Shown here one piece after another: positions 42,101-55,630 of a DNA stretch of 64,000 bases. The translations under genes and the position numbers were made by a program. The DNA is taken from the NCBI RefSeq assembly GCF_954871325.1, contig NC_088777.1:868001-932000 (forward strand). Reading direction: 5' to 3'. The DNA comes from Gordionus sp. m RMFG-2023. Lineage: Eukaryota; Nematomorpha; Gordioida; Chordodea; Parachordodidae. A model generated the notes under the pieces. It was not told the DNA's origin, did not search any database, and saw only the letters and a program-made list of their open reading frames with translations. Each line of letters begins with the position of its first letter. The first letter of the stretch is position 1.

Positions 42101-45100
42101 ATAATTCCTTTTCTTCCTTCTGTATCCGTATATCTTTATCTTTAGTCATACTCGCTAATGTTCCTTTCTCTGATCTTATATTCACTTTATTGACAATTTC
42201 TGTACATCTATCCTTGACACCTAAAGGATACTCTTCAAATTGAAACTTTCTAGAATCTATTTTATATCTTTGTATTCTTTTCTTTTTATTCCTGAATCTT
42301 CTTCTTTGACACAGATTCTTTACATGTCCCCACCTTCTACAACGAAAACATTGACGAGTCCGTCTTATATCACATCTGTTCGACAACATACATTCCTCTT
42401 CTCTTTCATCTTCCAGCAATTTCTCCCACGTTATCCTCGTGTTTCCTTTCATTTGTTGTCTCCATCTATCCTCCCACTTCATCGATAACGGATAATAATT
42501 CATGGGTAATATCACATTCTTCATGATGTGTGTCTTAAAATGCAAGTATGAAACCTTTGCCATCCAATCTTTCAAAAATGTAAAAATAAATATATATACC
42601 TTCCCCCTCCCAACTCTATATATATAAAAATTATTCTATTCTAATTTTCGTTTGATCATTCCCATTTTCAAATTTTATACGATTCAATTTCTTTCCTAAA
42701 TTTTCCATTACTATCCCTCTTTCCCATAATTAATCCTTATTGTTATAGCATCTAGCCCATACTATTTGACCCATATGATATAATGTACCATTGGTTTTAT
42801 TTGATAAAACATCTATATCACATTTTGGTTTTATAAGATCTAATAATACTTTCGTCCTTCTTCCCAAAAATCTTTCAGTTGGAGTAAAACCTCCACTGTT
42901 TTTGGAATTATTATAATACAATTGTGCAATCCACACCTCACCCTTCTCATATTTTGCTTTTTTTAACCAACCTTTAACAATAGCCACCATCCTTTCAGCT
43001 TGTCCATTAGAACTAGGATGATAGGGTGGTGCCAAAATATGTTGGGTTTGTGTGTTAGCACAAAATTGTTTAAAATTTTTGCTAATGAAAGCTGGACCGC
43101 CATAATTATGGGAAAGAGGGATAGTAATGGAAAATTTAGGAAAGTAATTGAATCGTATAAAATTTGAAAATGGGAATGATCAAACGAAAATTAGAATAGA
43201 ATAATTTATATATATATAGAGTTGGGAGGGGGAAGGTATATATATTTATTTTTGCATTTTTGAAAGATTTGATGGCAAAGGTTTCACACTTGCATTTTAA
43301 GACACACATCATGAAGAATGTGATATTACCCATGAATTATTATCCGTTATCGATGAAGTGGGAGGATAGATGGAGACAACAAATGAAAGGAAACACGAGG
43401 ATAACGTGGGAGAAATTGCTGGAAGATGAAAGAGAAGAGGAATGTATGTTGTCGAACAGATGTGATATAAGACGGACTCGTCAATGTTTTCGTTGTAGAA
43501 GGTGGGGACATGTAAAGAATCTGTGTCAAAGAAGAAGATTCAGGAATAGAAAGAAAAGAATACAAAGATATAAAATAGATTCTAGAAAGTTTCAATTTGA
43601 AGAGTATCCTTTAGGTGTCAAGGATAGATGTACAGAAATTGTCAATAAAGTGAATATAAGATCAGAGAAAGGAACATTAGCGAGTATGACTAAAGATAAA
43701 GATATACGGATACAGAAGGAAGAAGAGGAATTATTGGGTGGAATGAGAGGTGAATGGGAGATGGGGTATGTCATGAGTCATTTAGAAGAAATGACATTGT
43801 TGGAAAAAGAAGATGAAGATTATATACACTAAGCCTTAATAGGGTGGACGTGTTGTAATATTGTAAATGATTATTTATAATTGTATTTAAATGATAAAAT
43901 TAATTATTATAATATATATATATATTATGAACCTGTTGTTATCCATGTATTTTGTTGATTTTTGTGAAAAGAAATACAGTGGCAACAAAGGAGAAGGATT
44001 TTTTTTATTAATGGGTTTTTGTAAGAAGAAAACATTTTTTTTTAATTAATAAAGAATATATCCAGAGAATATTTAATTAACGAAGAATAGATCAAGAAAA
44101 CACTTAATTAATAAAGAATATATCCAGAAAATCTTTAATTAACGAAGAATATATCAAGAAAACATTTAATTAATAAAGGTAAGAAGATTTTCAATTTAAT
44201 TTATTTTCAATTTAATTTTCATATTAACTAACTTTTTATTAATTAATTTATTTTCCATATTAATTAACTATCATTTAATTTTAATATTAATTAACTTTCT
44301 TATTATTATTGAAACTTTATTTAATTTAACGTATATATTTTATTGGAATAAGAGTATCGCCTCTGATGGCGATACTCTGAGATAAAATTTTGTTAACTTT
44401 CTCTTTCTATTTTTTTATTATTATAAAATTAAATTATATCAAAAGTTTATAAAAAATGAAAAAGTGATTTTTACAATTTCGTTAATGAAATAAATATCAT
44501 CAGTCATTTACATAAAAATTAATACATCTGTTAAAATAAATCACTTTATCAAATAAAATATACATTAAAAAAGTGTACATTACAACACATTTATTATTAG
44601 GTCACATTTACGCTAGACGCGATGCAATACGATTTAACAGCTGCTCTAGTTTATCAAATCCTTTAATTGGATCAATTTTTTTATTTTTTTTTATATCGTG
44701 AATTGAATTAAAGATGCAAGTAATATCAATAAAGAAAGATCGATCTCATAATCAGCTGTTAAATCGCGTATCGCAGGCGTCCGCCATAAATAAAGTTAAA
44801 TAATGTTATCGACATCTCCGCTGCAATCAATTTCACGGGAGAAGGAAAAGCGATTTAAATTTAAAAAATAAACATCAAAATTTATTATTTTTTTCAAGGT
44901 AAAAAAAATATCGGTAGGGGAAGGGACCCCTACGCTCGCCCGGGCGAGGCGTTTACGTCTTTCTATAACGCGGAAATTGTCGCTCTAATAAGGAATGAAA
45001 TAAATACATTCATAGTGCAATGCGCTCATTGTATTAAGATTTTAGCTAAAATAATATTATTGTAAGCAATCGAGATTTGGCAAAGAGATAGTTCCAAGCA

Positions 45101-48100
45101 TTTCTGCCAGCTATGTTGCACAATCTTTAGGCTCTCACATAATGATATTTCGGGTTATAATCTAAGTCGGGCCGGTTTTTATAACCGACCCGAATCGGTT
45201 TTTTTTAAACGTCACTAGCCTCAATAGTATAATAATATAATCTTTTGTTAACATTAATTATTGCCAATCATTTACGATCAATTCGATTTTTTGATTCTAA
45301 AAAATTCTTGGTATCATAGGTACCCCGGGAGAGGGGTAAGGCAAGAGGAAATTTACCCCCTTTGAAAATTTTGCCCGCTCTCGTAAATATCATTTCAAGC
45401 TAATATAAAAAAAAAAATTTCCTCTTACACACACACCTTTCTCTCCCCCCAAAAAATCTGTACAATATATTAATATGAATGATGATTTGAAAAGAAGAAA
45501 ATAAACAAAAATTTAGTAGCTTTTTTTTAAAAATAATGACTGTACAAAATTTTTAGAAAATTCAATATTAATATATAATAAATAAATATAACAATAGCGA
45601 AAGGCTTGCGAGTGGCAGCTTTTCCTCGGAGATTTTTAACGAATCTTTCACGATTATTAATACGAACCGAGAAAAGCTCTACGCTGGTGCGCATGCGTCG
45701 GCGACGGAACTACTTCCCGGATGGCTTCGACTTTTTTTCTTACGTCAGTTATAAAAACGGGAATGGCAGAAATCCTATTTTCCCCTTCGCACAGAGCTAC
45801 GATTATGCTAAGCCATCCCTAATAAAATGTTTTATATTAAAAAAAAATTTGATTCAAAACAAAAAAACTCCTAATTTTTAAAAATATTTTATGTTTATAG
45901 TTATGAAAATATTGGTAAAACACATAATTGAATTGAGGTTAAAAATTTAGAGCGAGTTTTAAACGATATTGGTAATCCTACCATTTTATACCATTTTCTT
46001 CTTCTTCTTAGATCGTTCCATTAGTTGCCAATATCGAAAGAATCGAAAATTCTAGGATTTTCATCGAATTAATGTCCGAAGTACTAATTTCGAGGTATAA
46101 TTTTCGCGATTTATTTGATTTTTTTTAAAAAATAATTTTTAAATTACATTTTAATTTTATATCAACAAAAGGAGTCTGAGTAGTTTCGAAACATCCGCCA
46201 CGCAGGCGCAAGGCGATTGCCAAATAACCGAAACCGATAACCCGAAAATTATAAAAACTTCCGGATTTATCAAGGATTTAAAGTATTATATGTTATTACT
46301 CTCTGTTTGCTTCAATTTTTATAATTTAGAAATTTAGATTTGATAATTTTGAACAGTTTTAGAACTTTTAAAACATCTGAATATTTGTTAAGAGTCAAGG
46401 CCGTTTTTGATTATCTCGGGATAAGACACAAAAAAGGGAAAATGATTGTTAGACCCCCAACCCCCCCCCCCCCCCCCCCCCCTCTTCAGAAAATATTTTT
46501 AAGTCTAATTTTTCGATAGCCATTTTTTTAATTAAAGCGTTATTGAGATATAAGCATATTTTTTTTAAGTCTGGATGAAGCAACAGCTGGGCACCCGCAT
46601 AATTTAGAGAAAAAATAATTTAGTTGCTTAAAAAATTAATTTCGGGTATATGGTCAAGGATATCTATCCAGTTTCTATATATATGGTTCATTAAGTTCCG
46701 TCGACGTATCGTAGTTTTTTATGAGTTTTTTATTATAAAATATGCGAAAAAAACACTCAAGGTTAAAACCGATTTTCATTCCCTATAGTTTCTTTTTTTA
46801 TATTAGCGACATTTTAATCGGTTAGCCGGTGTCAACCGGAAAATCATTTTAGCCCCTTCTGTCGTGATAATTTTACCGAATTTTATTTCTGTCATATAAA
46901 TATGACATTTTCAAAAGCACTTATTATTGTTCCGGGAAATTTCCGAAGGAGTTATTGAAAGCGTGGGACATCTTCAAGGACCAACATAGCGCGGTAACTT
47001 GTCAAAATGAAAGACCAAGTTTGTGTGTTTTTTTTTTATTTAAAAAAAATATTCATTTCAATGTATCGATTAATTTTATCAAAATTACCACACGATGCAG
47101 ATTTATACCATTAAATTAGCATGCAAATGTTTTTAAAAAACAGTTCAAATTAATCCAAAGTATGTTCGGTTAAATCCAGTTATAACCCCCCAGTCCGGTC
47201 CTAACTAATGAAATTAGTTTCGGATTTGTCTTGCCAAATTTTTGGAATTAATGTTATATCAAAATTTACGTGTCCAAGATAAATTATTGAAAATTTAATA
47301 TATAACATTAATTTTCAAATTCGTCCAGAGAGCTAATATTTATTAAGCTAGAACAGGACTGGGGGAGGAGGGTGAGTACTAGAAAACGGGAATAATTTAT
47401 CCTGAGATTCCTAATGATTGATAGATTATATCGCATGATTTAGAGAGGTTACTGGCTGGAGGTTAGATTAGAAATCGGCATGCTTTATTCAAAAAAAAAC
47501 CTTGATAATTAAAAAAATTAAAGTTGTTTTCCTTCCTAAAAAAATTATTAGAAGCCGAAAGGGGCCGAATAACTGTTAATATATTTTACGGGCTGTACCG
47601 AGCATAAATTATTAGGGGCTGGCCCTCCCTGACCGCTAAGTTAGATATTGTCTGCCGAAACAGGATATGGGCTAGGATCAATATATTTGATTGGAATAAG
47701 CTAATCATCTGTTTCCCTTTGCCACGAATCATGTTTTATTTTTTTTTATTTAGACATTTATGGCGGACAACAAATATACCTTATTTTCGAACAGGAGTAC
47801 GGCGGACAAACATTCGAATCGTACAGGGTTTATTGATTTTATTTAATTATCGCGATATATACGCAATATTTCTATCTTCGCGCATGCGCTTTAGAAACAG
47901 CTGATTTGATTAGCTATTATTTTATTCCGAACTCCAGTTATAATTTTTTTTTATTAAAACGTTTAGTTTGCCGACAAATACGAGATATTGAGCTTTTTGT
48001 ACCAACTTTCTATCGCGTTATTCCTCAAAGAAATCGCTTACAGTTTCGAACACAGGGATTTGCACGCGGGAAACGTGCTGGTAAAAAAAATAATATCAGG

Positions 48101-50374
48101 GGAATCATAACATTTTAGCAATTTAAGGTTAGCATTTCAAAATAGTCGGGGACGGAGAGGACGGGGTGTCATTGGACCTTTTTAATTTCCCGGGGCTGCA
48201 TGCTCCTCGTAGGACAGAAAAACGGACACCCATTTTCTGCTCACTACGAATATTTTAAATGTAATCGCGCACGTCGCCGAGCTGTCAACATTTAATCCGT
48301 GATTGACACCCCTTTTCCGCTCCCATTCTCGGTATTCGCATTGACTCAGGGCGAGTCGAGGCATGCTGGTCTCGTTATATATGTAGTGTTACATATTATA
48401 TTAATCAAATAGATCAAAAATATACCGCGCGATACAAATTTGCTCTACAAGGGGTTCGGTAAATTAAAGGATATTTTGATTCCTTCTTCCGGCATCCAAA
48501 TTTCTATAATCGATTTCACCCTCTCAAGAATGACCATAGGTAAATAATTCAATAAAAAAAATTAATTTTAGCACCCCAAACCAGGAGGGGGGCAGTACGA
48601 ACCCTAACTTAGGATTAAAAGTTTTTAAATTGGTTGGTCGGACATTTCGAGAACTAGAACCGAACATGAAACTTATTTATGGGAGTAGCTATTGAAGCCG
48701 AAGTATTCTAACTGGAGAGGATTGGGTTGGGATCCTATTCTGAAAAACCGGTTCTAATTAAGTTTCGTGTTATAAAAATTTCTGAATCTTAGATTTTCAA
48801 CTCATTGTTAAAATATATGTTATTATTAATAAAAATTTGATCCTGACAATGATGCTTACCTCGGCTGACTATTTAAAAAGTGTACATACAATTGAAAGAA
48901 ATTTAGACTAAATGCCTTTCAAAGCGTTCATTAGAGGTTCGCAAAGTGATATTTTTGTGGTCCGAGCCCAACCACGAGCCCGAATTTTAAATATTTTGTC
49001 AGAGCACAAGCACACAATTTTAGGTCCAACCCGACCCCTATCCCGGCTAATTTTTTTTATATCTAAGAAACAATTTAAAAATTAATTCTTTCTTTCTTTT
49101 TTATTTATTTATTTCTTTCTTTCTTTCTAATTTACATGATTGAAGACGAAAAAGAATGATATAATTGTTTATATGCAGAAAAAATTTCTAAAAAAATATA
49201 ATAAGGAACATATTAAAAAAAATTTAATATCTGTTATTTTAATTTGAAATGTTTGTGAAACAAAAAGATATTTGCATTTTCAACATTTTTTTATCAGGTC
49301 GGGCTTCGGACAGCCTGTCTAGACCTCTATCACTCACTAACAGCCAATGAAAATAGCTGACTTCAATACATGTCCACTCTTAAATAAATGAATATCTAAG
49401 CTTTATTTGTCCAAATTTTTTTTCTCTTAGATGGCACGATCCACTTTCGAGATTTATCCAAGGAGGCGGAATTATTTACTGGAGAAGGCGATTACCAATT
49501 CGATATATACAGGCACATGCGGGAAATCAATAAGTTGTCCCTATATTATTTACTTTTGTTGATCATACAAAGACTATGTATTTTTATATTCTCCGCTCGC
49601 AAAACTAGCGGTAACTGTTAATAAGGGATTTACTCGCGCGAATTCGTGGTGAAGCATACAAAATACCCGCCAATTTGTGAATGCAGGGGTTAGAATGATA
49701 AGATTTTTACAGTAAAAAAAGGAACTAGCTTTTAACCTCTCTCGTAAAGTATTTTCCAAGCTTCAAGGCAGTGTCAAGGCTCTGATTATTTTTGAAACTT
49801 AAATTTAAATTAGACCTTTTAGGTAAATTAATGTAGACGGCTAAACCGACGGCGGTTTTATAAATAATCCGAGCATTTACAGAGCCTAAATATTTTAAGA
49901 AATGTAAGTGCATGTAAAACAAAAAAATCTGTTTAAATTAAGATACTTACCTATCCAAAATTAGATAAGGAATACCGATTTTAGATAAAAGTTTACAATC
50001 GATATTTCAAATATAAAAAAATAATATGTACTTGTGCATTTAGTAAGTATTGATTGCTATAAATACAAATAAAAATAATATTTTTTGCACTTTAATATTT
50101 AAAATTATACAGGAACGACTGGAAAACTTATAACCCCGCTACCAATGTCTATTGGCTTCATTATATGGTACGAAACGTAGTTAAGAATAAATTACCCGAT
50201 ATCCATCTCGATACAATTGGAAGTAACGACAACGATACTACTCACACCTTAAATAGGAGAGACAGTAATTTTATAAAAAGTATGGCGGTGCTGGAGAATT
50301 CAATGCTGAAAAATTGCGCGAATAGCTGGGAAGTCTTCCAACTCATTAAATCTCTATTTTATGCATGGACATAA
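33192..50374 (+). CDS. HASPIN: Haspin, histone H3 Thr3 mitotic kinase (multi-exon; 5' end uncertain)
   Basis: Atypical protein kinase that phosphorylates histone H3 on Thr3 at mitotic centromeres, which recruits the chromosomal passenger complex. Exons: 33192-33408 (5' border unsure), 33969-34182, 35614-36674, 37399-37620, 37730-37803, 38426-38568, 39967-40096, 46012-46094, 46172-46282, 46918-47018, 47754-47827, 47967-48080, 48452-48539, 49431-49533, 50113-50374. These sum to 2,997 nt with every phase compatible and GT-AG at each junction (the donor after 33408 is weak). The layout matches the family: a long disordered N-terminal half and a C-terminal kinase domain. The first coding exon and start codon were not fixed. 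A GC-richer stretch at about 32980-33150 could contribute upstream coding through a roughly 49-bp intron, but this is unproven. Confidence 0.93.
33455..33532. repeat. GAAA-rich imperfect simple repeat
   Basis: AAGAAATAAAGA-type units in the haspin intron that begins at 33409. Confidence 0.8.
34348..34685. mobile_element. 338-bp MITE with 8-bp target duplication (haspin intron)
   Basis: The TIRs read CAATGACATATAATAATACC at the left, complemented at the right end. AACTTTAC is duplicated at 34340-34347 and 34686-34693. Subterminal blocks GCAAATCAGCTGGACCCGCC and AAGATGGCGTCTCTAGCTGA are also inverted. Confidence 0.75.
35187..35507. mobile_element. Second copy of the 338-bp MITE, opposite orientation
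   Basis: Same TIRs (CAATGATATATAATAATACC ... GTATTATTATATGTCATTG) with the interior inverted relative to 34348-34685, as judged by the TCATCGAGATAATGAGGAAG block. The pair, about 500 bp apart, could base-pair in haspin pre-mRNA. It ends about 105 bp before the long haspin exon. Confidence 0.7.
35614..36674 (+). CDS. HASPIN: Haspin long N-terminal exon (low-complexity, Ser/Lys/Asn-rich)
   Basis: A 1,061-bp exon, open throughout, entered from the acceptor TTACCAAAG. It leaves at TCCG|GTAAAA to join the acidic exon at 37399, which is rich in Glu and Asp. No domain is recognised. It is hydrophilic with basic patches, as expected for the divergent, phosphorylated N-terminal region of haspins. The preceding exon (33969-34182) ends in a basic stretch, NPAKRSKKRALDERK, which could be a nuclear localisation signal or a counterpart of the basic inhibitory segment of vertebrate haspin; that is inference. 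The exon is markedly richer in GC and more codon-like than its surroundings. Linkage to the kinase exons rests on phase and order, not on homology. Confidence 0.75.
36784..36810. other. Perfect 10-bp-stem hairpin
   Basis: TTGAACGCTC / GAGCGTTCAA with a 7-nt loop, about 110 bp after the donor of the long haspin exon. Confidence 0.6.
38697..38893. mobile_element. 190-bp TIR repeat copy (haspin intron)
   Basis: Begins TAGTGCTGTTAGCTAACTC and ends GAGCCGTTTAACATAAC. A copy of the 338-bp MITE follows immediately. Confidence 0.55.
38897..39170. mobile_element. Third, diverged copy of the 338-bp MITE
   Basis: Left end CGATGACCTAATAATACTTAG, with an ACCCAAAATGCATTTTGGAC block and AAAAATGGCGTG...CAGCTGATTT near the right. 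The right TIR is poorly preserved. Confidence 0.5.
39967..46282 (+). CDS. HASPIN: Haspin kinase N-lobe exons
   Basis: Exon 39967-40096 carries the glycine-rich loop KIGEGSYAEVF and ends at RSVFK, whose Lys is the ATP-anchoring lysine. Exon 46012-46094 carries SEVLIS, whose Glu aligns with the helix-C glutamate of haspin (PEIIISKELS in human). Exon 46172-46282 continues with SLSSFE and ends GFIKDL. The third loop glycine (GxGxxG) is alanine here. Phase 0 across the 5.9-kb intron between 40096 and 46012 joins the catalytic lysine directly to the helix-C region. That intron carries the LTR-retroelement fossil at 40.17-44.59 kb. Confidence 0.92.
40173..40421. repeat. Left LTR
   Basis: About 249 bp, starting TGAAACTTTATTTAA and ending ACATTACAACA. 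It matches the right LTR base for base where I compared it, except for the 30-bp hairpin insert in the right copy. Confidence 0.8.
40422..41524. other. Unassigned flank of the retroelement with a 4-copy tandem repeat
   Basis: This stretch lies between the left LTR and the left arm. 40679-40930 has an 83-codon minus-strand frame of unknown nature. 41160-41370 holds about four copies of a roughly 52-bp unit built on ATTAATTCCCAATTTTG and TTTTATTTTACCTTTATA. Confidence 0.5.
41525..42725. repeat. Left inverted arm of the retroelement
   Basis: Reverse complement of 43103-44303, near-identical over 1.2 kb. It contains the minus-strand Gag-type frame and a block of about 31-bp tandem monomers (41660-41800) alternating two variants around TTAATTAA. 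Confidence 0.85.
42003..42575 (-). pseudogene. Gag-like frame with zinc knuckle, left copy
   Basis: An open frame of 190 codons containing CFRCRRWGHVKNLC (CX2CX4HX4C), a nucleocapsid-type knuckle, followed by a basic stretch and an acidic C-terminus (EEEDEDYIH). Treated as part of a fossil element; it is nearly identical to the opposed copy at 43260-43832. Confidence 0.7.
42730..43130 (-). pseudogene. Retroelement integrase-core fragment
   Basis: The minus strand reads PPYHPSSNGQAERMV, the hallmark region around the last catalytic Glu of DDE integrases, with a preceding GGPAF-like segment. It fills the unique centre between the two Gag arms. Confidence 0.75.
43103..44303. repeat. Right inverted arm of the retroelement
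   Basis: Mirror of the left arm, with the plus-strand Gag-type frame and the matching 31-bp tandem block at about 44045-44180 (AAAGAATATATCCAGA / GAAGAATATATCAAGA variants). Confidence 0.85.
43260..43832 (+). pseudogene. Gag-like frame with zinc knuckle, right copy
   Basis: Mirror copy of the frame at 42003-42575, also open for 190 codons and differing at only a handful of residues. The near-identity implies either recent duplication or gene conversion between arms. Confidence 0.7.
44309..44587. repeat. Right LTR with 30-bp hairpin insert
   Basis: Same sequence as the left LTR plus an extra 30 bp that forms a perfect 11-bp stem (AGAGTATCGCC / GGCGATACTCT, 44351-44378) with a 6-nt loop. No clear target-site duplication flanks the pair of LTRs. 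Confidence 0.8.
44602..44792. mobile_element. Palindromic MITE beside the right LTR
   Basis: The left end, GATGCAATACGATTTAACAG, is mirrored by CTGTTAAATCGCGTATCGCA at the right. It begins about 15 bp after the right LTR. Confidence 0.55.
44914..44950. other. GC-rich double hairpin
   Basis: GTAGGGG...CCCCTAC (44914-44933) is followed at once by the perfect palindrome CTCGCCCGGGCGAG (44935-44948), in otherwise AT-rich intron DNA. Confidence 0.6.
45050..45222. mobile_element. 190-bp TIR repeat, diverged copy (haspin intron)
   Basis: Weak match around CTTTAGGCTCTCA and CGACCCGAATCGG. Confidence 0.35.
46461..46482. repeat. C22 homopolymer
   Basis: Longest of several G/C runs in the window. Others are at 2449-2481 (two G runs), 14406-14419, 31200-31225 and 35148-35164. 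In DNA this AT-rich they stand out and may form G-quadruplexes or i-motifs. Confidence 0.9.
46918..50374 (+). CDS. HASPIN: Haspin kinase C-lobe exons
   Basis: Exon 46918-47018 encodes KFPKELLKAWDIF and NERP; 47754-47827 encodes YLIFEQEYGGQTFES (hinge region); 47967-48080 encodes the catalytic loop FEHRDLHAGNVL; 48452-48539 encodes SSGIQISIIDFTLSR, where DFT replaces the kinase DFG, as the haspin family does with DYT; 49431-49533 encodes LFTGEGDYQFDIYRHMREI; 50113-50374 encodes DWKTYNPATNVYWLHYM and the C-terminus, stopping at 50374. Each string aligns with human haspin in order, and the catalytic His-Arg-Asp, Asn and metal-binding Asp are all present, so the kinase looks active. Confidence 0.95.
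47196..47357. mobile_element. Palindromic MITE (CCCCCAGTCC ends), haspin intron
   Basis: Ends CCCCCAGTCCGGTCCTAACT and its mirror AGAACAGGACTGGGGG. The interior is a second inverted repeat built on TTAATGTTATAT / ATATAACATTAA. Confidence 0.55.
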
Positions 50375-50434
50375 TAATATTTCTTTATTTCGTTTTTAAT
50401 TTAACCCAGTGCAAAAATAATTTTCGACAATAGC

Positions 50435-50440
50435 AATAAA
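50435..50440 (+). terminator. Probable haspin poly(A) signal
   Basis: A canonical AATAAA lies 61 bp after the haspin stop codon in AT-rich DNA. The next gene candidate begins about 330 bp further on. Confidence 0.45.
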
Positions 50441-50771
50441 TTTATATATTAAAAATTAGTTTTACCTATTTATTATTATATAAATCTTTCCTTTTTAAAA
50501 AAACCGATTGAACATAAAAAAATTGTTCACAAATAACTACAGGAATATTTTTTTTATATTATAGAATATTGTATTTTACTTTGTAATATTTATGATAAAT
50601 TGAAGTGAGAAAATGATTTATTCGAATAATTAGAAGTAATATATTTGTGCATATTATTAATTGTAAAATACTATCATAAATCTTATTCTTCTTCCCTTTT
50701 AATTAAGATTTCCAGGTTGGCCAGTTTTCCCTTTAATTTAATCATTAAGAAATTTAGCAAGGTTTTTACAA

Positions 50772-55630
<4,859 letters not shown>

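Larger units (their letters stand above)
40173..44588. mobile_element. LTR-retroelement fossil, internally palindromic (haspin intron)
   Basis: Direct terminal repeats (40173-40421 and about 44309-44587, TG...CA) enclose 3.9 kb. Inside are two opposed arms (41525-42725 and 43103-44303), each with a Gag-type frame, around a 377-bp centre with an integrase-core fragment on the minus strand. Family: LTR retrotransposon; the integrase style suggests Ty3/Gypsy-like, tentatively. The terminal repeats look identical apart from one 30-bp hairpin, and the arms are near-identical, so insertion was recent. It is broken: gag and integrase are arranged in an order and orientation that no working element uses, implying at least two large rearrangements. 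It sits between the two haspin exons for the catalytic lysine and helix C and must be spliced out. Confidence 0.85.
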
